DNA from: CAUPWF01 sp036656615
GTDB taxonomy: Bacteria > Bacillota > Clostridia > Lachnospirales > Lachnospiraceae
Assembly (NCBI GenBank): GCA_036656615.1
Contig: JAVXHY010000001.1
Coordinates: 62,001-126,000 of the forward strand
Direction of reading: 5' to 3'
Length of the DNA stretch: 64,000 nucleotides
Shown: positions 18,790 through 27,567 of the stretch, piece after piece
How positions within the stretch are numbered: the stretch's first letter is position 1
Layout: the number at the start of each line of letters is the position of its first letter
Program-made: the position numbers and the translations under genes
The notes under the pieces: generated by a model
Told to the model about the DNA's origin: nothing
What the model saw: only the letters and a program-made list of their open reading frames with translations
The model's database searches: none

Positions 18790-19329
18790 ATGATACATAT
18801 CAGCGAAATTTATACTACCCCACCTGTTGACTCACGTATTCCTTTGGAAACAACCGTCTATCAAACTCTTGATAAATTGAAAATTCCTTACCAACGAGTT
18901 GACAATGATTCTGTCTCTTCTATGGAGGATTGCGTAGAAATTGACCGCGCTTTAGGTGTGGAAATTCGCAAAAGCATCTTTCTTTGCAATCAAAAAAAAA
19001 CCAGCTTTTATTTGTTGATTTCTCCTGCCGGCAAGCCTTTTGATACTGCTGCCTTTTCCAAGAAAACCGGATGTTCCCATGTATCCTTCGCTTCTCCCGA
19101 ATTAATGGAAAAGCACCTTGGTACTTCTCCCGGTTCTGCAACCGTTATGGGGCTTATGAATGACGAAGATGATTACGTTCAGTTGTTGGTTGATAAAGAA
19201 GTAGCCGATGCAGAGTGGTTTGGCTGTAATCCGGGCATCAACACTAGCCACATTAAGATTAAGACGAAACAATTACTTAACGTATTCTTACCCCACATCA
19301 GACATCGAGCTCGAATTGTGGAATTATAA
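18790..19329 (+). CDS. YbaK/ProX-type aminoacyl-tRNA deacylase
   Basis: 179 residues covering one YbaK/aminoacyl-tRNA-editing domain. The basic residue in GVEIRKSIFLCNQ, the SPGSATVMGL loop (about 115-124) and the C-terminal GCNPGINTSHIKI motif match prolyl-tRNA editing proteins (PrdX/ProXp-ala), which hydrolyse mischarged Ala- or Cys-tRNA(Pro) in trans. The length fits the free-standing type rather than a ProRS insertion. GGAGG is 6 bases before the ATG. The next gene, spoVAF-like, is on the same strand 109 bp downstream and probably separate. Confidence 0.85.
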   Translation: MIHISEIYTTPPVDSRIPLETTVYQTLDKLKIPYQRVDNDSVSSMEDCVEIDRALGVEIRKSIFLCNQKKTSFYLLISPAGKPFDTAAFSKKTGCSHVSFASPELMEKHLGTSPGSATVMGLMNDEDDYVQLLVDKEVADAEWFGCNPGINTSHIKIKTKQLLNVFLPHIRHRARIVEL

Positions 19330-19438
19330 TCGGATAAGAAACAGCAATCCAATTTATTTTATTACAGAAATATTTAGAATCTTCTTATATTTTTCTCTCA
19401 TTTGTGAATACTAACTAGAAAAACAGAAGGTACATGAA

Positions 19439-20875
19439 ATGAATTTATCCAAAAACTTAGAGGAAAATATCACATCAGCTACTACAATCTTCGCACTAGA
19501 AAAAAGCTTTGATTTAATCAGCCGTAATCTCTGGTTAGGTGAAACCAAAGCTTTTTGGATTGGAATCAATGGTTTTTGCCGAAACGATTTACTCCAACAA
19601 TTATTTTCTGATTTACAAAATCCGCTTTATACCAAAGATGCTCATATCGAACATCTTGAGCACTATATGAATGCAAAAATAGGATATGCGCAAGCTGAGC
19701 TTACTTCCGACTGGGACATTGTGGTAAAGAATGTGTTAAGTGGTACCTCTGCTCTGTTTCTGGATGGATTTGACCAATGCATTATCATTGATACCCGTTC
19801 TTATCCTGTACGCAGTATTACAGAACCTGATACAGAGAAAATAATTAAAGGTGCAAAGGATGGCTTTGTAGAAACACTTCTTTTCAACACCTCCCTGATT
19901 CGCCGTCGTATCCGCAATCCGAAACTGACCTTTGAGATCACCTCTCTTGGAACCGATAGCAAAACCGATGTTGCCATTGGCTATATTGATGGAATTGTAG
20001 ATTGGAAACTATTAGAACATTTAAAAGAGACCCTGGCTGCTCTTCATGTAACTTCCCTGACCATGGGAGCAAAAAGTCTGGAGGAACTGTTGGTAAAAAA
20101 AAGATGGTTCAATCCACTGCCCAATGTGCAATTGACTGAACGTCCAGATGTAGCATGCAGTTACCTGTTAGAAGGCTACATTACCCTAATTGTTGACAAT
20201 TCTCCTACGGTAATGATTCTGCCCTGTACGATTTTCCAGTTCACCCAAAGTCCGGAGGATTATTATAAAAGTCCCATTGTAGGGACTTATTTACGCAGCA
20301 TTCGTTTTGGCTGTCTGATAATCAGTTTGATTTTGATGCCTCTTTTTTTGTTATTTGGTGCTTATCTTCCTTCTCTGCCTCCCAATTTTCAAGTCCTAAC
20401 TACAGGAGAAATTGGTCCTATCACTTTATTTATCTATGTTCTTTTAATTGAGCTTGGATTGGACTTATTCAAATATTCCTCCTCCCACACTTCCAGTGGC
20501 TTTTCTAATTCTTTGGCCATTGTAGGGGGACTGATTATCAGTGATGTTGCCATTCAGCTTAATTGGGCGAATCTAGAGGTAATCTTCTATGGTGCCGCTA
20601 CCATGTTGGCCACCTTAAGTCTTTCTAGCATTGAATTCGGAGAGGCCTTACGTATCTATCGAATTTTCTTGGTGCTTTGTACCGGATTCTTAGGGATATG
20701 GGGCTTTGGTCTAGGTCTGATTCTCGTATTTATTTCTATGATCACAACCCCTACTTTTGCTGGGAAAAGCTACTTTTGGCCACTTTACCCATTCAATGGA
20801 AAGGCGCTGAAGACCCTGCTCTTTCGGTATCCTACCTATAAAGCACAGCCCAGCACCATTTGGAAGAAAAATTAA
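19439..20875 (+). CDS. spoVAF: SpoVAF/GerA-family spore germination protein
   Basis: 478 residues. The N-terminal soluble half has GerA-family motifs (SGTSALFLDGFDQCIIIDTRSYP, SITEPD, RGAKDGF-like GAKDGFVETLLFN, RRRIRNP, KTDVAIGYI). The DTRSYPVRS form and the C-terminal membrane half (about 290-450, five hydrophobic helices) resemble SpoVAF more than GerAA. SpoVAF sits in the spore inner membrane and supports germinant-receptor ion release. It is normally the last gene of the spoVA operon, but no spoVAA-AE gene is adjacent here. AGAAGG precedes the start. It is direct evidence that the host forms endospores. Confidence 0.85.
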   Translation: MNLSKNLEENITSATTIFALEKSFDLISRNLWLGETKAFWIGINGFCRNDLLQQLFSDLQNPLYTKDAHIEHLEHYMNAKIGYAQAELTSDWDIVVKNVLSGTSALFLDGFDQCIIIDTRSYPVRSITEPDTEKIIKGAKDGFVETLLFNTSLIRRRIRNPKLTFEITSLGTDSKTDVAIGYIDGIVDWKLLEHLKETLAALHVTSLTMGAKSLEELLVKKRWFNPLPNVQLTERPDVACSYLLEGYITLIVDNSPTVMILPCTIFQFTQSPEDYYKSPIVGTYLRSIRFGCLIISLILMPLFLLFGAYLPSLPPNFQVLTTGEIGPITLFIYVLLIELGLDLFKYSSSHTSSGFSNSLAIVGGLIISDVAIQLNWANLEVIFYGAATMLATLSLSSIEFGEALRIYRIFLVLCTGFLGIWGFGLGLILVFISMITTPTFAGKSYFWPLYPFNGKALKTLLFRYPTYKAQPSTIWKKN

Positions 20876-20896
20876 TCTTATCTGTTATGCACCCAG

Positions 20897-21685
20897 TTAA
20901 CCTAGTGCTACATCCAACGTCATCATAATCAGGAAGCCCACTGCAAACCCAATGGTTCCAATATTAGAATGCTCCCCTTCAGAAGCCTCCGGAATCAGCT
21001 CTTCTACTACCACATAAATCATGGCGCCCGCTGCAAAAGCTAACAAATACGGCAGAATGGGAACTACAATCTGCATAAGTAATACGGTCAGTACTGCTGC
21101 CACTGGCTCTACCACCCCGGAAGCCGTTCCATATAGGAAGGCTTTCTTTTTCCCCATTCCCTCCGTTTTGAGAGGAAGGGATATAATGGCCCCTTCTGGG
21201 AAGTTCTGAATAGCAATTCCAACTGCCAATGCATAGGCCCCTGCCATAGTAATGTTACTATCTCCATTGAGTAATCCTGCAAACACCACTCCTACAGCCA
21301 TACCCTCCGGGATATTGTGAAGCGTCACCGCCAGCACTAGCATAGTGGTTTTCTTTAATTTACTTTTCGGTCCTTCTGCCTGATTACTTTGCAAATGTAA
21401 ATGTGGTACAATCTGATCCATAAGAAGCAGAAAAGCAATGCCTGCCGCAAACCCTACGACTGCCGGCACGAATGAGAACTTACCAAAACCGTCTGACATA
21501 TCAATTGCTGGTATCAGCAAAGACCACACCGAGGCCGCTACCATAACTCCCGATGCAAACCCCAGCAATCCTTTTTGAACCAATGGCTTCATGCTGTTTT
21601 TCAAAAAGAACACACATCCAGCTCCCAGTGTTGTTCCAATAAATGGAATTAAAATTCCCATGATAATATGATGATTTATTCCCAT
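20897..21685 (-). CDS. ZIP-family metal transporter
   Basis: 262 residues with about eight hydrophobic helices. The metal-binding signatures of ZIP proteins are present: HNIPEG in helix IV (about 121-126) and NFPEG in helix V (about 160-164). The latter has Asn where many ZIPs have His, as in the ZupT/GufA branch. A histidine-bearing loop (PHLHLQSNQ) precedes helix IV. It likely imports zinc, iron or other divalent metals. It lies convergent with spoVAF and has its own promoter and an inverted repeat (GAAC-N12-GTTC-type, 21721-21740) in the leader that could bind a regulator. Confidence 0.85.
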   Translation of the reverse strand: MGINHHIIMGILIPFIGTTLGAGCVFFLKNSMKPLVQKGLLGFASGVMVAASVWSLLIPAIDMSDGFGKFSFVPAVVGFAAGIAFLLLMDQIVPHLHLQSNQAEGPKSKLKKTTMLVLAVTLHNIPEGMAVGVVFAGLLNGDSNITMAGAYALAVGIAIQNFPEGAIISLPLKTEGMGKKKAFLYGTASGVVEPVAAVLTVLLMQIVVPILPYLLAFAAGAMIYVVVEELIPEASEGEHSNIGTIGFAVGFLIMMTLDVALG

Positions 21686-21746
21686 GATTTTTATCCTCTC
21701 TCTGTCCTTTTACCTATAATGAACGTATAATAGAGTTCACTTCTAC

Positions 21747-21775
21747 ATTATATACAAATTCCAAAGAATAACCAA
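21747..21775 (-). promoter_or_regulatory. Promoter of the ZIP transporter gene
   Basis: TTGGTT (21775-21770), 17 bases, TATAAT (21752-21747) on the minus strand. Confidence 0.6.
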
Positions 21776-21804
21776 GATAATTTTTCACCCTATGATTTTA
21801 TGTA

Positions 21805-22680
21805 TTATTGTCCCCGTTCAGCCATCATTACTTCTATTTCCTGCTCATTAATTCCTACCATAGCTTCTCCCAAATCCGTAGATAATTCTGCGATTAATTT
21901 TGCATTCTTGTAATCAGAAACTGTTCTTACAATCGCTGCGGCGCGTTTGGAAGGATCCCCTGATTTGAATATTCCTGACCCTACAAACACTCCTTCTGCC
22001 CCCAGCTGCATCATAAGCGAAGCATCTGCCGGTGTTGCCACCCCTCCTGCAGCAAAGTTCACAACCGGAAGCCTTCCTGTTTCATGTACTTGTTCTAATA
22101 ATTCTAATGGCACCTGTAACGTTTTTGCAGCTTCAAATAATTCATCCTTTCGCAAGCTATGTATCTGACGTATTTGAGCATTCATTGCTCTCATATGACT
22201 AACTGCCTGCACCACATCTCCTGTTCCTGCTTCTCCCTTTGTACGAATCATAGATGCACCCTCTTCAATACGACGAAGGGCTTCTCCTAAATCTCTGGCA
22301 CCACATACAAAAGGGGCCTGAAACTTTTTCTTATCAATATGATAAATGTGATCTGCCGGTGAAAGCACCTCACTTTCGTCTATATAATCAATCCCAATTG
22401 CTTCTAAGATTTGTGCTTCTACAAAATGACCAATCCTGCATTTTGCCATAACCGGAATAGACACTGCTTTCTGAATTGCTCCAATCATCTTGGGATCACT
22501 CATACGGGATACTCCTCCTGAGACTCTGATATCAGCTGGAATCCGTTCCAAAGCCATAACCGCACAAGCTCCTGCTTCTTCTGCAATCTTTGCCTGTTCT
22601 GGAGTCGTTACGTCCATAATGACCCCACCTTTCAATGTCTGTGCCAATTCCTTATTAAACTCAAATCTAGTTTTTTCCAT
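21805..22680 (-). CDS. pdxS: Pyridoxal 5'-phosphate synthase subunit PdxS
   Basis: 291 residues, full length. Typical PdxS segments are present: GGVIMDVTTPEQAKIAEEAG, the catalytic MAKCRIGH (Lys near residue 80), EVLSPAD, FVCGARDLGEALRR, RTKGEAGTG (second lysine) and NFAAGGVATPADA. The enzyme forms pyridoxal phosphate from ribose 5-phosphate, glyceraldehyde 3-phosphate and ammonia supplied by PdxT. No pdxT lies beside it; the next gene is the ZIP transporter. AAGGAAGG precedes the start. Upstream direct repeats could be a MocR-type (PdxR) activator site. Confidence 0.95.
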   Translation of the reverse strand: MEKTRFEFNKELAQTLKGGVIMDVTTPEQAKIAEEAGACAVMALERIPADIRVSGGVSRMSDPKMIGAIQKAVSIPVMAKCRIGHFVEAQILEAIGIDYIDESEVLSPADHIYHIDKKKFQAPFVCGARDLGEALRRIEEGASMIRTKGEAGTGDVVQAVSHMRAMNAQIRQIHSLRKDELFEAAKTLQVPLELLEQVHETGRLPVVNFAAGGVATPADASLMMQLGAEGVFVGSGIFKSGDPSKRAAAIVRTVSDYKNAKLIAELSTDLGEAMVGINEQEIEVMMAERGQ

Positions 22681-22722
22681 TTTATTTTACCTTCCTTATT
22701 TGTTTCATTTGCTTCTTCCATT

Positions 22723-22785
22723 ATTATACACTAAATTGGTTTTCTCAAAACATCCAGTTTTGTTCATTTTGACCATACCAGTTTT
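22723..22785 (-). promoter_or_regulatory. pdxS promoter with upstream direct repeats
   Basis: A perfect TATAAT (22728-22723, minus strand) lacks a good -35. Upstream are two direct copies of AAACTGG, in AAAACTGGTATGG (22785-22773) and AAACTGGATG (22760-22751), 24 bp apart. A poor -35 with upstream direct repeats suits activation by a MocR-family PdxR. That is inference; no pdxR gene is in the window. Confidence 0.4.
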
Positions 22786-22786
22786 C

Positions 22787-22826
22787 ATAAATAAAACCAC
22801 TTCCATCAAGAAGTGGTTTTATTTAT
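22787..22826. terminator. Terminator after the first hydantoinase A gene
   Basis: A perfect 17-bp stem (22787-22803 with 22810-22826) and a 6-base loop, A/T-rich at the base so it can work on both strands. It lies 10 bases past the hyuA stop. Confidence 0.85.
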
Positions 22827-22836
22827 CTATGATTAC

Positions 22837-24942
22837 TTATTGAACTTCGATTGAATAGTTGTTATATTTTGTAACCTTGGCAGCATAACCTGGCAGTACA
22901 ATCACTGTAGTCGTTGGTTCCTCAATCACCGCCGGTCCTTGTATGACATCTCCATACACAAGATTATCTCCATAAAAAATAGGTGTGACAACTGTTTTGT
23001 TGTAAGCTTTGAAATATATTTTTCTAGAACCTGTTCGTTTATCCGGAACATTGATTATATTGGCATCTGCTAATTCCTGTTCTGGAATCACAATATTCTT
23101 TCCCTGTTTTCCAATGGCTTTTACACGCCAATAAATACATTGCAGATAGGTGTCATCTTTAATAGAAAATGTTCGTTCATGTTCTGCATGGAATGCGGCT
23201 TCCATTTTCGGTATACTCTCTGTTGTGATTTCAAAATCATCATTTAAGAAATCTGTAATTTCAACGGCTAATTCCCATACCTGGAATGGATAATGTGCTT
23301 CCATATACAATTCTATTCTTCTGTTTTCTTCTGCAATTTGATTTCTTTCTAGAAAATCCATTGCTTTTTGACGCAGTTCTTTAATCAGTTTATTGGTTAC
23401 AGCAAAGTCGAATTCCCTTGTAGTTGTATAGTAGCTTCCATTATATACCGAAATGGTATCTGTAAAAATTCCTCCAACTGCACTTAATCCTCCTGCTGTC
23501 CTCGGAATGAGCAAACGTTTCATTTCCAGGCCTTTCATAAGCGCAATTGCGTGAAGTCCGCATGCACCGCCACCAGCTACCATAACATAAGAACGTGGGT
23601 CAATTCCCTGCCAAATAGTAATATCTTTAATTGCTGTAATCATATTTGCATTTACCGTAGTCCAAATAGAATAGGCTGCTTCTTTTACGCTAATTCCCAG
23701 CTTGTCTGCTACCTGTTCTTTAATTGCCTGGTATGCTAATTCCGGATACAGTTTCATCTTCCCATCATTAAAGAAATCCGGATTCAAATATCCCAGTACA
23801 CAGTTAGCGTCTGTAACTGTTGGCAATGTACCGCCTCTATTATAGCAAGCCGGCCCAGGAACAGATCCTGCACTTCTAGGCCCTACACGCACCATACCGC
23901 CACCATCTACCCATGCAATGCTTCCTCCGCCTGCACCAATACTATGTACATTGACACGAGAAATACCAGGTATTTCATTTCCTATAATTGCTTCTCTAGA
24001 TACGGAAATATCACCATTAATTACGCAGCTTACATCAAATGTGGTGCCGCCCATATCCAAAACAACCACGTTTTTCTCGCCCAAATCATCCATGGCATAT
24101 CGTTTCCCAGATACAGGTCCCATAGATGGTCCAGAATCCACAGAATAAAGTGGACAATCCACAATCTCCTCGGTACTCATGACTCCTCCTGAGGCATTCA
24201 ACATTCCAAGATTCCCTATAAAACCTTCTTGATTTAAGCGATTATTAAGGTCTAGGGCATAGCTTGCAACTAATTTTCTAAGGGAGGCATCCATTGCTGC
24301 TGATACCCATCTTCGATACTCCCTGCTGTTGGGATTTACTTCACAACTGATAACCACCGTTACTTCCGGCCATTCTTCACAAACGATTTCTCTGGCACGT
24401 TTTTCATGTACCGAATTAGCTATGGACCATAGAAAACAGATACAAACCGCTTCCACATGATATTCTTTCAGCTTTGCTACTCCATCTCTAATATCCTGCT
24501 CATTTAAGGGTGTATGAATCTCACCTTCTGAATCAATACGTTCCTCAATGGGAAGAGTCAAATAACGCGGAACAAATGGTTCCGGATAATCTAAGAACAT
24601 ATCAAATGGATTCTTATTGGGTCCCTCACGAAATAAGAATACATCTCGAAAACCTTTCGTACATAAGATACCCACTTTTCCTACTTTCTTTTCTACAATT
24701 GCGTTGGTGGCAATCGTAGAACCATGGGTAAGAGCGCCTCCATTTACAATACTAATATCTTGCAGGAATTCCCGAAAGTCTTCTTTATAATATTCTGCTG
24801 CTACCTTTAGTGAGCCAAGAATTCCTTCCGTCCAGTCTTCAGGGGTAGTCGGGGATTTAAATACGTTAATTTCACCTTTTTCGTCTAATACAGCGGCATC
24901 CGTAAACGTACCGCCAACATCTACACAAGCATATTTAGCCAT
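22837..24942 (-). CDS. Hydantoinase/oxoprolinase family subunit A
   Basis: 701 residues, the usual length. The N-terminal actin-like ATPase motif VGGTFTD is at residues 9-15, then THGSTIATNAIVEKK (about 74), the FGGTTFDV-type phosphate loop (VLDMGGTTFDVS, near 299) and GAGGGSIAWVDGGG (near 337), all conserved in HyuA-type subunits. These work with a B subunit in ATP-dependent hydantoinases, 5-oxoprolinases or acetone/acetophenone carboxylases; the substrate cannot be read from sequence. The B gene is directly upstream, 15 bp away, so the order is B then A. GGAGAAGG precedes the start. Confidence 0.88.
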   Translation of the reverse strand: MAKYACVDVGGTFTDAAVLDEKGEINVFKSPTTPEDWTEGILGSLKVAAEYYKEDFREFLQDISIVNGGALTHGSTIATNAIVEKKVGKVGILCTKGFRDVFLFREGPNKNPFDMFLDYPEPFVPRYLTLPIEERIDSEGEIHTPLNEQDIRDGVAKLKEYHVEAVCICFLWSIANSVHEKRAREIVCEEWPEVTVVISCEVNPNSREYRRWVSAAMDASLRKLVASYALDLNNRLNQEGFIGNLGMLNASGGVMSTEEIVDCPLYSVDSGPSMGPVSGKRYAMDDLGEKNVVVLDMGGTTFDVSCVINGDISVSREAIIGNEIPGISRVNVHSIGAGGGSIAWVDGGGMVRVGPRSAGSVPGPACYNRGGTLPTVTDANCVLGYLNPDFFNDGKMKLYPELAYQAIKEQVADKLGISVKEAAYSIWTTVNANMITAIKDITIWQGIDPRSYVMVAGGGACGLHAIALMKGLEMKRLLIPRTAGGLSAVGGIFTDTISVYNGSYYTTTREFDFAVTNKLIKELRQKAMDFLERNQIAEENRRIELYMEAHYPFQVWELAVEITDFLNDDFEITTESIPKMEAAFHAEHERTFSIKDDTYLQCIYWRVKAIGKQGKNIVIPEQELADANIINVPDKRTGSRKIYFKAYNKTVVTPIFYGDNLVYGDVIQGPAVIEEPTTTVIVLPGYAAKVTKYNNYSIEVQ

Positions 24943-24957
24943 AAGACCTTCTCCAAT

Positions 24958-26742
24958 CTACATTGTATGTTTTAATTGGTTTCTAAGTTTCTCTGTTGCT
25001 TCTAAATCAACTACATATTCTTCTTTTGATGTATCAATCACCACACCATAGACTTGTTTTGCAAATTCTTCAGAAATCCATTCTTCACGAACCCGGTGGC
25101 ATACTAACTGCGGGTCACGTTCCAATGGGGAGCCATATCCTCCTCCACTAGAACCTTCGGATACAATTGCTTCCCCATATGGAATCACTGGTTCTGCAAA
25201 AGGTGGTAAATCAACACGGCTTTCCTCTCCATCTTTGATCTGATACTTCCAGGCAGCTGATGGATGCCCATTCAATCCTCCACAAGCACCTTTTGGTGGA
25301 TTATCTATTCCATCGCAGGAATACGCACAAGTAACCGGTGTTTTCCTAGGTGTCAATACAAATTTACAAGAGGGCGCTGAGTCATAAGTGCCTGCTCCAA
25401 TTGTATTTTTTATGATTTCTTCCTCTACAACAAGGAATGGATATTGCTGCTCCAAGACTTCTGTTGAATTCCAGTTCATGGCTCCTCCGGTTACCGGATA
25501 TTGATAGGTCACCCACCCATCGTAACCCTTTACTGCCGGACCCCCTGTCATACCACAGAATATTTGATTGACATAAGGTTCATAGTCTTTCCTAAAATCA
25601 GTTCCCGACACAACTGCTACAGCCGGACACTGTACGGCTCCACCTTCTGCCATCCCACGTTTGTCTGTAATTTGATTCATCAATGCCTGTACACCCGATA
25701 TCAGGCGATCTGCTAAATTGGTGGTAGCAAGGGATGAAGAAAATGGCGGTTTTGCTTTCCCAACCACACAGCCTTCCCGCATCTTGACCTTAATACGGCT
25801 CATAGCTCCTTCATTACATGGGATATCAGGAGGCAGCCGATTCAATACCCCAGTTACAACACTTGCAAGCGTTGTTGCTTCGCACATATTCAGTCCACAA
25901 GGCTGGGAATCCACATTATCCGTCAAATCAAATTCCATGATTCCTTTTTCCGGATGTACATCACATTTGATATGAATGGTAATTTCCGGTATAACATGTT
26001 CAATAGCATCCGCTTTAATTGCATATTCCCAATGCCCTGACGGAAATTGTTTTAATTCTTCCTTCATCCTTTTGGAGCCGTATTCTTGGTAAGCATCACA
26101 AAAGTTCTTAATTAAATCATTTCCATATTCTTCACATAAAGACTCTAAACGTTTCTCTCCTGTTCTTGATGAACCAACACAAGCCAAATAGTCACCATAC
26201 CACATATGTGGAACCCTAATACGTGCCATTGCAATTGCAATAATATCCGTGACATCTTGATATTCCTTTTGTATTTTAATACAAGGCCAGTCCAACGCAC
26301 CTTCTTCATATAAATCAGTTGCAGTTGGATGATAGGTGCTGGGAATTGAATTCCCACAGTCTGCCTGATGTCCCTTAGTAATAGCAAAAAACATCAGCTC
26401 TCCATCGTGAAATACCGGTGCAATATATGTATAATCCGCATGATGGGTATTTCCATGGTAAGGAGAATTATTTAAAAATAAATCTCCTACTTTGATTCCT
26501 TCCGGATGTGTAAAACATGGTCTGACAGTCAACCCCATATTCGCACAATGTACTGGGATGCTCTCTGCCAATGCAATGACATTTCCATTTCTGTCACAAA
26601 TTGCAGTAGATAAATCATGACAAACGCTCATTAGCTGCGAACGTGCTGTTCTCATCAGAGTATTTGTCATTTCAAGCCCAATACTATAAAGCCGACTTGA
26701 TAAAACGGACATTAAATAAGGTTCTACTTTCTTTTTGCTCAT
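24958..26742 (-). CDS. Hydantoinase/oxoprolinase family subunit B
   Basis: 594 residues, near the family norm. Family segments include MRTARSQLMSVCHDLSTAICD near residue 30, GDLFLNNSPYHGNTHHADYT (a likely metal/substrate region) near 86-105, TKGHQADCGN, and the C-terminal SSGGGYGSPLERDP near 535-548. Subunit B carries the second active site of the heteromeric enzyme. GGAGG lies 7 bases before the ATG. This is the first gene of the unit, with a strong promoter and a terminator-like hairpin in its leader. A second, divergent pair of such genes occurs at 60580-64000; the proteins differ clearly in sequence, so it is not a recent duplication. Confidence 0.88.
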   Translation of the reverse strand: MSKKKVEPYLMSVLSSRLYSIGLEMTNTLMRTARSQLMSVCHDLSTAICDRNGNVIALAESIPVHCANMGLTVRPCFTHPEGIKVGDLFLNNSPYHGNTHHADYTYIAPVFHDGELMFFAITKGHQADCGNSIPSTYHPTATDLYEEGALDWPCIKIQKEYQDVTDIIAIAMARIRVPHMWYGDYLACVGSSRTGEKRLESLCEEYGNDLIKNFCDAYQEYGSKRMKEELKQFPSGHWEYAIKADAIEHVIPEITIHIKCDVHPEKGIMEFDLTDNVDSQPCGLNMCEATTLASVVTGVLNRLPPDIPCNEGAMSRIKVKMREGCVVGKAKPPFSSSLATTNLADRLISGVQALMNQITDKRGMAEGGAVQCPAVAVVSGTDFRKDYEPYVNQIFCGMTGGPAVKGYDGWVTYQYPVTGGAMNWNSTEVLEQQYPFLVVEEEIIKNTIGAGTYDSAPSCKFVLTPRKTPVTCAYSCDGIDNPPKGACGGLNGHPSAAWKYQIKDGEESRVDLPPFAEPVIPYGEAIVSEGSSGGGYGSPLERDPQLVCHRVREEWISEEFAKQVYGVVIDTSKEEYVVDLEATEKLRNQLKHTM

Positions 26743-26802
26743 GATATTGCCTCCTTTTTGTGGATGAGTATAAACTGTCAGTTATAAGAACTAACTAACG
26801 TT

Positions 26803-26832
26803 AAAAAAATGCCTGAAATCAGACATTTTTTT
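26803..26832 (-). terminator. Terminator-like hairpin in the hydantoinase operon leader
   Basis: On the minus strand a 13- to 14-bp stem with one G-T pair (26832-26819 and 26816-26803), a tiny loop and seven T. It lies about 60 nt after the predicted transcription start and 61 bp before the B-subunit ATG, inside a divergent intergenic region where no upstream gene needs ending. Together with the promoter this accounts for the 329-bp gap 26743-27071. Attenuation is the natural inference. Confidence 0.65.
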
Positions 26833-26897
26833 AGTTTTTCAAGAATCTGGTCTCAAAGTAAACTTATTATTCGATATTCACTATTAATTATAGTAAA

Positions 26898-26926
26898 ATT
26901 ATATAATATTTCCACTTTAAAGTCAA
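26898..26926 (-). promoter_or_regulatory. Promoter of the first hydantoinase operon
   Basis: TTGACT (26926-26921), 17 bases, TATAAT (26903-26898) on the minus strand, close to the sigma-A consensus. Confidence 0.75.
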
Positions 26927-27006
26927 CATTCGCCAAAATGTTTGTCTATATATTTGCTTATTGAATCTCTCTATGTGATTGTTCTTGTTTTTGAAATGAA
27001 AAATGG

Positions 27007-27035
27007 TTGTATGTTTGTCCCAAAGCTAATATAAT
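27007..27035 (+). promoter_or_regulatory. Promoter of the membrane protein/permease unit
   Basis: TTGTAT (27007-27012), 17 bases, TATAAT (27030-27035), followed by GAGGTGG and the start at 27072. Confidence 0.5.
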
Positions 27036-27071
27036 TAGGTTGGATAAAAGAAATAATCGAGGTGGAAAATC

Positions 27072-27542
27072 ATGCAGGAAATGAAGACAAATTATAATAT
27101 TATGAATATGCTGACTGTTATGGTATTATTCCTCCTTACACTATTTATGTTGTCTGGCAATGGACAGCTGGATTCTCATGCTTTATCACTGAATTCAAAT
27201 AATTATTTACTACATAATTATGAAAACAAGCATGATTCAACCCAATTGCAAGATACTTTTTTTGCTGTCAACCACAACAGTGCTTTGGAATCGGAATCAT
27301 TTATATATTGGGGAATGACTACTCCACAATGTTTTCTATCCGGTTTATGTTACTTAATGATATTTACATTTTTACTAGTCTTTTTTAATAATACATATGA
27401 ACGTTATCTAAAAAAGAGTAATTTTATGTCATGGTTGAACTTAGAACGAATTCTATCCTTACTGCAAAAGGTAGATGGAAAGAAAGAATATCCTCCAAAA
27501 TCACTAGTAAAAGACCCTGGAAGATTAATTTCTTGGGTATAA
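27072..27542 (+). CDS. Unrecognised two-helix membrane protein
   Basis: 156 residues that I do not recognise. A hydrophobic helix lies at about 12-30 (MLTVMVLFLLTLFMLSG) and another at about 86-108 (CFLSGLCYLMIFTFLLVFF). Between them is a polar, Asn/Ser-rich stretch of some 55 residues, probably outside the membrane; a basic tail follows. GAGGTGG precedes the ATG and a good promoter lies upstream, so it is very likely a real gene. It begins a plus-strand unit with the permease 25 bp downstream and could be an accessory subunit; that is inference. Confidence 0.6.
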   Translation: MQEMKTNYNIMNMLTVMVLFLLTLFMLSGNGQLDSHALSLNSNNYLLHNYENKHDSTQLQDTFFAVNHNSALESESFIYWGMTTPQCFLSGLCYLMIFTFLLVFFNNTYERYLKKSNFMSWLNLERILSLLQKVDGKKEYPPKSLVKDPGRLISWV

Positions 27543-27567
27543 ACATTTCAACACAAGGAGGAAATAT

